Source of the DNA: Ruegeria haliotis | GTDB lineage: Bacteria > Pseudomonadota > Alphaproteobacteria > Rhodobacterales > Rhodobacteraceae | Assembly: GCF_013377785.1 (NCBI RefSeq) | Contig: NZ_JABXWT010000006.1 | Span: forward strand, 105,191-169,190 | Direction of reading: 5' to 3' | DNA length: 64,000 bases | Shown here: positions 1-7,865 of the stretch, piece by piece | How positions within the stretch are numbered: the first letter of the stretch is position 1 | How the letters are laid out: every line of letters begins with the position of its first letter | Program-made: the position numbers and the translations under genes | The notes under the pieces: generated by a model | Database searches by the model: none | What the model was told of the DNA's origin: nothing | Seen by the model: the letters and a program-made list of their open reading frames with translations, nothing else

Positions 1-1394
1 AGCATGTTGGTATAGGCCAGCATGTTGTATTCGGCGATATGCAACGCCAGCTTCGCGGTCCGCTTACCCTTGGGCGGGCTGACGAAAAAGGTGATGTATT
101 CGACAAAGTCACCCTGTGTCAGCCGCGCCGCATAACAGCCCGATGGCAGATCGGACGGAATGGTATAGGCAAAGCTGGTCTGCCACTCGGCATCGTGCAG
201 GTCGTCGGCGTGAAAGTGCATCGCATCAAAGGGCGTCGCGTCCTTGGTCCAGTCCTGCGATTTGAAATCCGAGAACGGGCCGAACACCGCGCGCAACGGG
301 GTGTTGATCACCTCGGCTTCCAAGCGGTTTTGCGAAAGATCAGCAGTGGCCAGCATGCCGATGCCCTGGCTGAAATCCAGATCCAGCATCGCACGCGCGG
401 CCAGATCGCCGGGCAATTCCTCGGCCCGCATCCGGTCGATATCCGCACCCCAAAGCGCGCCGCTGATCACGCGCGGGTCGGCGATGCGTCCGGTAAAGGC
501 CCCTGCGGCCACGTTATGCCGCCCTGTGCCGGGACCGCCGTCCGCAGCAGCCACGCGCAGCAGTCCTGTCTGCGGCACAGGGCCGGAAAACGCGGTCTCG
601 CCCACCTGACGGCGGGCCGAGAACCGATCACCGGCGCTGATCGGCATATCCTGCAAAATGACCCGCAGCAGCCCCGCCTGCGCATCATACATCCCGGCCA
701 CATAGGCAAAATCCCACTGGCGCACCGCGCCCTGCGTGGTGGCTTTGGTCATGTTCCCCTTGTCGGCCACGAGAAAGCTGACGCGCCCGTCGTCTTCCAA
801 CAGCAGCGCCCAACCGGTTTGCGAAACCGCATCATAGCGCGACACCATGTACTGCTCGGCCACCGTGCCGCCAATGCTGGGCGAGGTGATATAGGCTGCG
901 TTCGGATCGATCTCTTCGCTGAAATCGCCGGGCAGGAAGGTGGGCAGGACATAGGCGCCTACGGTAAAGCTGTTCAGCCCGTCCAGCGCACTTGCGTCAA
1001 GAACTTCGACATAGGACCCGTTGTTAAGGGGTTGTGCGATGCCATCATAGGTGCCTGCAAAATCGGCCTCAACCGGGCGCAGATCGAAACGGTCCTTGTA
1101 AACGGACAGATTGTCGGCGTTGAAAATGCGAACCAGATCAGCCTCGAAACTGTCATTGTTGAAAGCGCTGACCTTGAACTCGACCCGATCCCCGGGGCGG
1201 CAACTGAGGCGCGAAGGATACCCGATCAGAGTTCTTTCAAGCCCCGGTTCGGCCTGTTGGGCCGCAGCTTTTGTTGCGACCGTGGTTGCAGCAGCGCCCA
1301 ACATTGCAGGAGACGCGGCCATACTCATGGACGCTTTCAAAAAGCCACGGCGGCTCAGTTGGTCGGAATTCAAAGCAGAAGTCTTTTGGGTCAC
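1..1394 (-). CDS. Tat-exported N,N-dimethylformamidase large-subunit-like protein (C-terminus beyond window edge)
   Basis: The first 464 codons are inside the window; the gene runs off the left edge. It starts at GTG 1394, with an in-frame stop upstream. The N-terminus has a twin-arginine signal (SRRGFLKAS) followed by an Ala-rich stretch, so export by Tat is likely. The mature part resembles the large subunit of DMF amidohydrolase: an N-terminal beta domain, a concanavalin/LamG-like domain, then the conserved run toward a PPKG segment and the Y-N-M-L-A-Y-T-N region near the window edge. The family hydrolyses an amide to an amine and an acid, but known DmfA2 is cytoplasmic, so the Tat signal is unusual. 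Substrate is unknown. The small subunit was not seen. Confidence 0.75.
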   Translation of the reverse strand, partial: MTQKTSALNSDQLSRRGFLKASMSMAASPAMLGAAATTVATKAAAQQAEPGLERTLIGYPSRLSCRPGDRVEFKVSAFNNDSFEADLVRIFNADNLSVYKDRFDLRPVEADFAGTYDGIAQPLNNGSYVEVLDASALDGLNSFTVGAYVLPTFLPGDFSEEIDPNAAYITSPSIGGTVAEQYMVSRYDAVSQTGWALLLEDDGRVSFLVADKGNMTKATTQGAVRQWDFAYVAGMYDAQAGLLRVILQDMPISAGDRFSARRQVGETAFSGPVPQTGLLRVAAADGGPGTGRHNVAAGAFTGRIADPRVISGALWGADIDRMRAEELPGDLAARAMLDLDFSQGIGMLATADLSQNRLEAEVINTPLRAVFGPFSDFKSQDWTKDATPFDAMHFHADDLHDAEWQTSFAYTIPSDLPSGCYAARLTQGDFVEYITFFVSPPKGKRTAKLALHIAEYNMLAYTNM

Positions 1395-1626
1395 GGCGAT
1401 TTGTCCAGATGGATTGCAGTACGATTGGCGTAGGCCAATCGCCTGGCAAAAATCACATCAGGCCAAGGCTTTAAAAGCCAGTTTCTGCCAAAATGAAGAG
1501 TACCGGAACAAACACCGGCCTCGATTTACCAAAAGTCTGTTGTCAAACATCAGCACCCTCGCCAATCTGTTGCCGCCATTCGCTACAACCGCTGCTCTAG
1601 ATGTTGGGCGAACAAGTAGCTTTCAG

Positions 1627-2400
1627 GGTTCTGTTGCGAAGTTTTAAATGGCCACGTTGATAGCTCTATACCGGCGGGCTAAGCAGCCAGTTCTGCAAAT
1701 TGCCGAAATGGACAGATTCCCGGCGTGAGTTGCCCTATGCGGATCATGTTGGCAAATTCGACTCCGTCCAGCGTCACTGCTGCTGATGCGAGTACTTTGA
1801 CCCCCAACATCGGTCACGTCCGCCGCTTGATAAAACGGTGGTCCTGTTCCACGATATTGTTGAGATACTTGCGCCTCACCATTTCGATTGGAATTGGGCA
1901 GCCAAAGCCTCTCAGCATTTTGTTACTAACCATAATGCCGCCGGCGTTGGCGCCGCTTCTATAGACAACGGTCTTTCGAGGAAGTCCACCGCCCCCAACA
2001 TGTTGTGCGAAAAATTTCAAAGCGGCTGACTTATTTCGACGTCGCGAAGGTGTGAACTCAATTGGCTGGCCGTTGACAAGAGAAACGATCCCTCGGATCA
2101 TTTTCCGATCTTCTTGACTGTCCACGGTTCGACAAAGGCGGAGAGATGCGCCTGGAGCTTTGATACAAGTCTCCTCCATTCTTCAGGAGCGGTCACGTCG
2201 TGCCTTTTGACGACGCGCTTCTTGAGCAATGGCGTACGAGTTTGCCCGACCCACGATTGAGCGCCAAGTGATCAACCTATACGCCGCGCTTCGCCATGAG
2301 TTGTTGAAGATCCCGATCAAAACACTGTTGCCGACTGAAAAGAAAGCGGCGAACAGGGTCAGATCCTTCAGATACGACACACCGTTGAAAGAAGTTACAG
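1627..2400 (-). mobile_element. Degenerate IS6-family insertion sequence
   Basis: The left end carries an IS6-type terminal repeat (GGTTCTGTTGCGAAG, from 1627) just after the transposase stop codon. The interior is a broken transposase. I could not find a matching right-hand repeat near 2380-2500, so the right border is approximate and may be lost. The element sits directly beside the replicon backbone. The 1395-1626 stretch to its left holds no gene that I can support. Confidence 0.7.
1679..2376 (-). pseudogene. IS6-family transposase remnant (nonsense and frameshift mutations)
   Basis: Fragments in several frames match an IS6-family DDE transposase. An N-terminal piece (DPVRRFLFSR, then DLQQLMAKRGV) has lost roughly 15 residues between its halves. 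A middle piece reads METCIK-like, then VDSQ. The C-terminal piece contains NNIVEQDHRFIKRR, is cut by a TGA where an arginine codon (CGA) is expected, and then continues in frame to TAG at 1679-1681. At least one nonsense change, one deletion and one frameshift are visible, so it cannot make a functional transposase. Confidence 0.8.
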
Positions 2401-2561
2401 ACCAACCTCCGATCAGACAAACCGGTTCGGCGCACTGGTCCTGGCACTACAAAGGCCAAAGCTCGAACATGTGAGAAAGATCGCTTCGAATATATCGAGG
2501 TAGGTCTGCAAACCAATGGCGGGTTTTCTATCTAAAACTAATCCCACTAGGTTCATGGAGC

Positions 2562-2587
2562 GCATTATTTAATGCTTTTGCGCATTA
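2562..2587. repeat. Alternating GCATTA/TAATGC arms
   Basis: GCATTA (2562-2567), TAATGC (2570-2575) and GCATTA (2582-2587) form two overlapping dyads, about 100 bp upstream of the tyrosine recombinase gene. They could be an operator or part of a recombination site. The rest of 2400-2681 is AT-richer than its surroundings and contains no gene that I can support. Confidence 0.5.
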
Positions 2588-2615
2588 GGTAAGAGAAATA
2601 GGTGTTTTCTAATTA

Positions 2616-2642
2616 TATCTGATAAGTATCGCTTATCATGTA
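2616..2642. repeat. 11-bp-arm inverted repeat upstream of recombinase (candidate core site or operator)
   Basis: Arms TATCTGATAAG (2616-2626) and CTTATCATGTA (2632-2642) match at 9 of 11 positions around a 5-bp centre. The inner GATAAG/CTTATC is perfect. It lies 39 bp before the recombinase start codon. Paired 11-bp arms are typical of Xer-like core sites, although those usually have 6-8 bp centres, so a repressor site is equally possible. Confidence 0.45.
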
Positions 2643-2681
2643 TGATTGATTTTGCGAGGAAAGTGATCCAGACTGCGGGTC

Positions 2682-3749
2682 ATGACAGCCAAAGAACACA
2701 CACCAGCACGCTATCTACCAGCGACCTCCCCTGCCCTCTCGACTGCAGATCAGGAGGCGCTCACCGATCTCTACGTGCGGGGCACGCCCACTAACACATT
2801 GCGGGCTTATGAGCGCGATCTGCTCTATATCACCGCTTGGAAGACTGCGCGCTTCGGCAGCGCATTGGACTGGCCAGAATCCGAACCCACCGCCCTCGCC
2901 TTCCTGCTTGATCACGCGCGGGATCTCAGTGACGCGCCAGAGGAGGGCATCGCGCGTCAAACAGCAGAAGCGCTCATTATGCAAGGGTTGCGTAAATCCC
3001 TCACCTGCCCGGCGCCGTCCACGCTGGACCGCCGTATCGCCTCCTGGCTGGCCTTTCACCGGATGAAAAACCTCACCTCCCCCTTTGGCACGCCACAGGT
3101 AAAACAGGCCCGCGCCAAGGCGCGCCGGGCGGCTGCAAGGCCCCCTGCCCCGAAATCGACCCATCCGATCACCCGCGATATTCTGGAGCAGCTGCTGGCC
3201 ACCTGTACTGGCAGCCGCCGCGATTGCCGCGACCGGGCCCTCTTGATGCTGGGTTGGGCCTCTGGCGGCCGACGGCGGTCGGAACTCACTGGGTTGCGGC
3301 GCGCGGATGTGTCCTGCAGGGAGTTTGACAAGAAAGGCCTGATCTGGATCTCACTGCTGGAGACCAAGACGACAGCCAAAGGTGAAACGCCGCGGCTGGT
3401 GCTGAAGGGGCGCGCGGCGCAGGCATTGGTGTTTTGGATCGAGGTTGGAGAGATCGAGGATGGGCCTCTGTTCCGCCCCATCTCCAAGGCCGACCACGTG
3501 CTGAAACGCCGCCTGTCTCCGGATGCAATCTATCAGATCGTCAAACACCGGCTAAAACTGGCCGGGCTGCCGGAAGACTACGCCTCACCGCACGGGCTGC
3601 GCTCGGGGTTTCTGACCCAGGCCGCGCTCGATGGCGCTCCGATCCAGGCCGCCATGCGCCTGTCCCTGCACCGCTCTTTGGCTCAGGCGCAGAAATATTA
3701 CGATGACGTCGATATTGCGGAGAACCCTGCAACGGACTTGTTGGGGTAA
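2682..3749 (+). CDS. Tyrosine recombinase / phage-integrase family protein
   Basis: This 355-residue protein has the two-domain layout of stand-alone tyrosine recombinases. A SAM-like N-terminal DNA-binding part spans about 20-130 and the catalytic domain about 165-350. Visible catalytic residues are R198 (GGRRRSEL), a lysine near 229, H304 and R307 (HGLR), H330 (SLHRS) and Y339/Y340 (KYYDD), so the active site looks complete. It ends convergent with parB, with a shared hairpin between them. Beside a replication/partition module, its likely job is resolving replicon multimers or integrating a mobile segment; which of these cannot be told here. Confidence 0.85.
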   Translation: MTAKEHTPARYLPATSPALSTADQEALTDLYVRGTPTNTLRAYERDLLYITAWKTARFGSALDWPESEPTALAFLLDHARDLSDAPEEGIARQTAEALIMQGLRKSLTCPAPSTLDRRIASWLAFHRMKNLTSPFGTPQVKQARAKARRAAARPPAPKSTHPITRDILEQLLATCTGSRRDCRDRALLMLGWASGGRRRSELTGLRRADVSCREFDKKGLIWISLLETKTTAKGETPRLVLKGRAAQALVFWIEVGEIEDGPLFRPISKADHVLKRRLSPDAIYQIVKHRLKLAGLPEDYASPHGLRSGFLTQAALDGAPIQAAMRLSLHRSLAQAQKYYDDVDIAENPATDLLG

Positions 3750-3755
3750 TCGTGC

Positions 3756-3791
3756 AAGAAAACCGCCACACTTTTGTTTGGCGGTTTTCTT
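3756..3791. terminator. Bidirectional hairpin terminator between recombinase and parB
   Basis: A perfect 13-bp stem, AAGAAAACCGCCA (3756-3768) with TGGCGGTTTTCTT (3779-3791), encloses a 10-nt loop between two convergent genes. A-rich and T-rich ends on both strands suit termination in both directions. Confidence 0.8.
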
Positions 3792-3812
3792 GAGATAGTC
3801 GGTTTTAAAGAA

Positions 3813-3830
3813 TCTTACCCGTGGGTAAGA
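3813..3830. promoter_or_regulatory. Candidate parS dyad 1 (overlaps parB stop codon)
   Basis: TCTTACCCGTGGGTAAGA has 8-bp perfect arms around a 2-bp centre. It includes the parB stop codon and its last codons (L-T-H-G-stop). The same sequence recurs at 5226 and 6322. Confidence 0.6.
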
Positions 3831-4921
3831 GCGTCCTCTTCCTGCAGGTCTTCGATCAAAGTTGCGATGGCTTGTTCCAATTTTGCCCGGTCCACTCGGG
3901 TGAAATCCAGATCGTAGCGCAATTCGATCCGTCCACTGGAGGCAGAGCATTTCGCGACCCCTGCCCGCCCCGAGACCTGAAACGTTGTCTTCGCGCGGCG
4001 TGTCTTGCTTGATGGGGTTGCTATCGGTTTCTTCGCTGCACCCGCCCCGGACGTCACAAAGGTCCGCAAGATTGCCACTTCATGCGCACCGTCCCGATCC
4101 GGTTCGGCCATCAGCGCGTTGCTGACCTGACGGATCAAACCCGGATTGGCGTCGAGTTTGCGTTTTAGCTCGACCCCCAAATTACGCGGGATATCGTTGG
4201 GGTGCATTAAAACTTTGTCCAACATCATCAGCAAGCTGGCGAAGGCGCGGATGTAGCTCCGTTTGGTGTAACTGGCAGACTTGAACAGGATCGCAACCGC
4301 CTTGTCCACATCCGAGCAGTCATTCGCAGGATCTTCAGTAAAGGCCCTAGCCAGCGCACCCATTTCGGCAAAAGAGATATCCTTACGGATCAAGTTTTCA
4401 TCGACCATACGTCGGTAGCTGTCATTCAGAACAGTCGCATCCGAAATACCTGCCGGAATTTTGGCGTAGATGCTCTCACCTGTTTCCTCGTGCAAAGCGC
4501 GATACGCAGACAGTCGGCGCATGCCCTGGATCAAATCAAAGCGGCCATCGGATCGGCGTTCAAGCTGGATCGGATTCGACAACCCGATATCCCGTATGGA
4601 ATCCTTCAACTCCTCCAGTTCCGGATCCGGTCCGACCTTGCGATCACGTGTCAGTTTTTCGGTGACAACATCCGCCAGTGCCACATGCTCGGTCACCAAC
4701 CCTTCGGATCGCAAGCGCACCAACTCATGCGCAAGACGATCATTTTCGGCACGGATGGTTTCCTCAGTCGATTGTTGGTCACGCAGTGCATTCGCGTTTT
4801 CCGAGATAGCGGTCGCCATCGGGCCGCGCCGCTTTTCCAGCGCTTTGTCAGGGACCTTGCCGACCGGGATATCGTCCATGGGTGGGATGTCGATATCAAA
4901 CATTCTGCGTTTACGGCTCAT
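3815..4921 (-). CDS. parB: ParB-family plasmid partition protein (RepB type)
   Basis: This 368-residue centromere-binding protein follows parA, whose stop overlaps the parB start as ATGA. An N-terminal basic stretch precedes a ParB/sulfiredoxin-like nuclease fold at about 75-150 (E-E-L-K-D-S-I, then the L-I-Q-G-M-R-R-L-S-A-Y-R segment). A helical DNA-binding middle runs from about 160 to 270 and a C-terminal dimerisation region follows. With ParA it would segregate the replicon by binding parS, for which the three nearby 18-bp dyads are candidates. It resembles RepB of repABC plasmids, but no repC is present; the initiator is the divergent DnaA-like gene. Confidence 0.88.
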   Translation of the reverse strand: MSRKRRMFDIDIPPMDDIPVGKVPDKALEKRRGPMATAISENANALRDQQSTEETIRAENDRLAHELVRLRSEGLVTEHVALADVVTEKLTRDRKVGPDPELEELKDSIRDIGLSNPIQLERRSDGRFDLIQGMRRLSAYRALHEETGESIYAKIPAGISDATVLNDSYRRMVDENLIRKDISFAEMGALARAFTEDPANDCSDVDKAVAILFKSASYTKRSYIRAFASLLMMLDKVLMHPNDIPRNLGVELKRKLDANPGLIRQVSNALMAEPDRDGAHEVAILRTFVTSGAGAAKKPIATPSSKTRRAKTTFQVSGRAGVAKCSASSGRIELRYDLDFTRVDRAKLEQAIATLIEDLQEEDALTHG

Positions 4922-6225
4922 GCGTCATCCTCCAGTTTATCCCAGGCCGACAACATCACGCCCCGAAATTCCTCATAGACGTTATCAAAAGTCGAGCGAG
5001 CGCGGCGCCAGGTTTCTCGTGTCATCTCCCGGTAATCCATCTCGTAGACCGAACTCAGAAAGCGCCCCGATTGCTCGACGGCGCGGGTCATTTCCACGGG
5101 ATGTTCTGCGACGTGTTCGCCAAAGACTTTGCGGAAGGCATCAAACATGGCCAAATGCAAGGCGTTGCCCGGTTCATAGCGCGTCAACAAAAACCGCAGT
5201 TCGCAGAAGGTTTTCGGCAGGCCGATCTTACCCGTGGGTAAGGTCTGGTCAAACCCATAGGCCAAATCCTCGAGCGCCTCAGCCAGCTGACCGATGAAAG
5301 ATGTGGTCGAGTCATATTCCCAGTAGCCTGGTCCCGAAGGGACATAGAGCATATCGGCCGCGAACACCGCGTTCATCGACTGGTACCCAATCGCTGGGGG
5401 GCAATCAAACAGGATCAGGTCATAAGCATCATCGGGGATCTGATCCAAATATCGCGACACCGCCGCAAAGAAGGACCATTCGGGGTTCAGGTGCCGGTAT
5501 TGTGCTGAGGCAAATTCGACAAAGGCCGCGTTGGCACAGGAGGGAACCGCATCGATAGTGGACCAGGAGGTCTGCTTGATGAAGTCGCCAATACGCAGAT
5601 CGCCAAGGCCCATATCGGTGATTGAAGGTGGCAATTCGCGGCGGGGCAGGGCGGTTCCGGATTCAGCCGCAGCAGAGCGGCTGTTCATTCTTTCCGTCTC
5701 GCGAATCAGATCCCGCGCCATGATGCCCCAGACGGTAAAGTCCTCGGTAACATCTGTCAGGCCCATCGAATGGCTCAGCGTCGCTTGTGGATCGAAATCC
5801 ACCACCAACACGCGGTACCCATCCAGAGCGGCCGCATGGGCCAGATGCAGCGCGACAGTGGATTTGCCCGCACCACCTTTGAAATTGGCGACCGCCGCCC
5901 GAATGGCGCGCTTGCCCGTGGGGCGGGGCGGCATCAAGGATTTGCGGTTCACCTTCAGCCGGCGACGCAGCTCATTCACTTCCTCCAGACTGAACCAACG
6001 TTGACGCCCATCAGGCTCAACTTCCCCACCGGGCAGCGACGGGTCGGCGGCCAGCTTGCCGCGAAAGGTCGATTGGTTGACCTTAAAGATCAGTTCGGAC
6101 ACCTCCCAACTTGAAAACCGCCGGAGGGTCTTTTCCATTTCAGGACTGAAGGTCTGCTGGCGAATCCAACCCTGTAGTTTGAGGGACTGGTTGCGCAATG
6201 CGTTCAGGTCTTCGTGCGTGTACAT
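4918..6225 (-). CDS. parA: ParA-family partition ATPase (RepA type)
   Basis: This 435-residue protein starts at ATG 6225; the open frame extends further upstream but that part looks non-coding. An N-terminal helical/HTH region of about 105 residues precedes the deviant Walker A motif KGGAGKS (116-122), then LVVDFDPQAT and an LILFDCPP Walker-B-like segment. Such N-terminally extended ParAs often repress their own promoter. The candidate parS site at 5226-5243 lies inside the reading frame, encoding L-P-T-G-K. The gene is transcribed away from the initiator gene and is translationally coupled to parB. Confidence 0.9.
   Translation of the reverse strand: MYTHEDLNALRNQSLKLQGWIRQQTFSPEMEKTLRRFSSWEVSELIFKVNQSTFRGKLAADPSLPGGEVEPDGRQRWFSLEEVNELRRRLKVNRKSLMPPRPTGKRAIRAAVANFKGGAGKSTVALHLAHAAALDGYRVLVVDFDPQATLSHSMGLTDVTEDFTVWGIMARDLIRETERMNSRSAAAESGTALPRRELPPSITDMGLGDLRIGDFIKQTSWSTIDAVPSCANAAFVEFASAQYRHLNPEWSFFAAVSRYLDQIPDDAYDLILFDCPPAIGYQSMNAVFAADMLYVPSGPGYWEYDSTTSFIGQLAEALEDLAYGFDQTLPTGKIGLPKTFCELRFLLTRYEPGNALHLAMFDAFRKVFGEHVAEHPVEMTRAVEQSGRFLSSVYEMDYREMTRETWRRARSTFDNVYEEFRGVMLSAWDKLEDDA
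5226..5243. promoter_or_regulatory. Candidate parS dyad 2 (inside parA)
   Basis: TCTTACCCGTGGGTAAGG is the same dyad as at 3813, with one mismatch at the last base. It is embedded in the parA coding sequence. Confidence 0.55.
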
Positions 6226-6321
6226 GCCTCGTATCTCATCCTTTGGGACGCTAATTTTTATATTTTTCCTATTTACGCCGGATTTGCGATTTAGGCAAAA
6301 GAAATTATGATAAGAGTGAAG

Positions 6322-6339
6322 TCTTACCCACGGGTAAGA
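6322..6339. promoter_or_regulatory. Candidate parS dyad 3 (intergenic)
   Basis: TCTTACCCACGGGTAAGA is the reverse complement of copy 1, about 97 bp upstream of the parA start codon. Here it could serve both as a partition site and as an operator for parAB. Confidence 0.6.
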
Positions 6340-6422
6340 ATACAAGGCCGATCGGCGCTCTGATTGATTCGAAAGGCATACCGGCCGTAAACGCGGGAAC
6401 TCATGGTTGACCGCGCAAGATT

Positions 6423-6485
6423 TAGGGGGGCACGAGTCTCGGTAATGCCCCATATAGGGGGGCAAAAGAGGCCAATAGGGGGGCA
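6423..6485 (+). repeat. Three iteron-like direct repeats TAGGGGGGCA
   Basis: Exact copies lie at 6423-6432, 6455-6464 and 6476-6485, with start-to-start spacings of 32 and 21 bp, close to three and two helical turns. Inverted partial copies occur as ATGCCCC (6445-6451) and TGTCCCCCA (6493-6501). They are candidate initiator-binding sites. Confidence 0.65.
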
Positions 6486-6619
6486 GCATGGGTGTCCCCC
6501 ATCACCATTACTTCACCATATTTCTTTTTGTAATTTGAATTGGAATTGCCCGTAAAACGGACTCCGCTCAGACTCAGCTTGACAGAATCGTTGGATTGGA
6601 CGCTAATTAGGGCAACACG

Positions 6620-7378
6620 ATGAAAAGCGTTGGGAAACGGCGCAAGACTGGCGGTGAAACACCGCATGAGGTGGACAGAGCGGTGAAAACGAGCATGCAG
6701 GTTGCAAAACCGGTCGGGCGAAATGCGCCTGCCCTGAAATATGACATTCTATCAGCGCTGGCTGTTCACGCGTTATCGGGTGACAAGCATCGTCAGCGCA
6801 GCATTCTGCGTATAATTGCCCTGATCACAACCCGCTACAACTGGCGCAACAATGAGTTGTCGATCGGACGGGAAGAAATCGCCAGGCTCTGGTCGGTGAA
6901 TGAACGCACTGTAAAGCGCGAGATGGCAAAGTTCCGTGCCACGGGATGGGTGACTGTCAAACGCCCTGCTGCCCGCGGGCGCGTTGCTGTATACGAGCTT
7001 GATCTGAAGCAGATCATGATCGACACCGCCGAGATCTGGCCGGTGATCGGGACGGATTTCCAGGCTCGAATGATCGAGGAACCGGAAGCTGAGACCAACA
7101 TAGTTCCGTTCAAGGTTAAACTCACACCGCCAGATGCAACAGAAACCGATGTTTGGACACAGGTTCAGTCGATCTTGCACGGTCGTGATCCTGAGCTTTG
7201 GGCCAGTTGGTTCCAGCATCTGTCCGAGGCTGACAGGGCAGGGGGGATGGTAACGCTGATTGCGCCCTCGCGGTTCATGGCCGACTATATTGCTCAAAAA
7301 TGGTCAGGACGTCTATTGGCCGCCTATTCCCGGGTAGACCCCGAGATACGCAACCTGCGGTTTGAAGCAGCGGAGTAG
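6620..7378 (+). CDS. DnaA-like plasmid replication initiator
   Basis: This 252-residue protein has a winged-helix DNA-binding region at about 55-125 (E-E-I-A-R-L-W-S-V-N-E-R-T-V-K-R-E, then a basic wing). A C-terminal domain at about 165-250 matches the N-terminal domain of DnaA (VWTQVQSIL, F-Q-H-L, T-L-I-A-P-S-R-F-M). There is no AAA+ or DnaA domain IV. This is the arrangement known as the DnaA-like replicase of Rhodobacteraceae plasmids. The DnaA-N-like domain probably recruits DnaB helicase while the winged helix reads the iterons. It is divergent from parAB. The start is ATG 6620. Confidence 0.82.
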   Translation: MKSVGKRRKTGGETPHEVDRAVKTSMQVAKPVGRNAPALKYDILSALAVHALSGDKHRQRSILRIIALITTRYNWRNNELSIGREEIARLWSVNERTVKREMAKFRATGWVTVKRPAARGRVAVYELDLKQIMIDTAEIWPVIGTDFQARMIEEPEAETNIVPFKVKLTPPDATETDVWTQVQSILHGRDPELWASWFQHLSEADRAGGMVTLIAPSRFMADYIAQKWSGRLLAAYSRVDPEIRNLRFEAAE

Positions 7379-7865
7379 GTGTGGTTCCGTTGCGCGTTTT
7401 GACATAACGCTGGTTGGGTTTGCGCGCTGCGCCCATCAATAGCACTGGCTGCAGAAAAATTTCAGAAAGATTGGGAACATCCTTCGCTTTGACCTACCCG
7501 TCCAGCGATCTCTGCAAAAAACTGAATGCCTGAAGTCGCCTTAGGGAATTGCTGTTCTCGGATCGAGTTCGAGACTTGAAGCCACACATATACAGAAAAC
7601 ACCGCTTTACGAACTGATGATCCTGCTCTCTTCCGCAATGTCGGCCGCGTCGGCTTTCAGCAGGTTTGCACCCGAATCTCCATTCAAACCAAGATCAACA
7701 ACATAACAAAGCCATTCCGAGAGCCGAGCTGTCCGTAGCGCGACCACGCCTGCATGCCCGTCCGGAATTGGTAACATTGTCGATACCACCGCGGGCCATG
7801 TTAACTTTTGCCAATGTGGACCTCTTTCGACACGCGCGCTACGTTTCGGTGACAAGGGGATGCTC
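7379..7865. other. Intergenic region without a supported gene
   Basis: This 487-bp stretch lies between the initiator gene and a secreted unknown. An 86-codon frame on the minus strand (7607-7867) covers much of it but has no recognisable domain. Only the Shine-Dalgarno sequence AAGGGG at 7854-7859 is clear. The boundary between replicon backbone and cargo falls here. Confidence 0.5.

Larger units (their letters stand above)
6226..6619. other. Putative replication origin between parA and dnaA-like gene
   Basis: This 394-bp divergent intergenic region holds a perfect copy of the 18-bp dyad (6322-6339), a cluster of three TAGGGGGGCA direct repeats (6423-6485) and an AT-rich stretch at about 6510-6550 just before the initiator gene. 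It must also contain the parA and initiator promoters. Iterons next to an AT-rich tract are the usual layout of an iteron-controlled plasmid origin. Confidence 0.6.

Noticed and set aside
39..1433. Long plus-strand open frame of 464 codons
   Set aside because: It is antisense to the DMFase-like gene, whose protein matches its family along the whole length; the plus-strand product looks like shadow translation.
3815..7378. repABC replicon
   Set aside because: parA and parB are RepA/RepB-like, but no repC follows; the initiator is divergent and DnaA-N-like.
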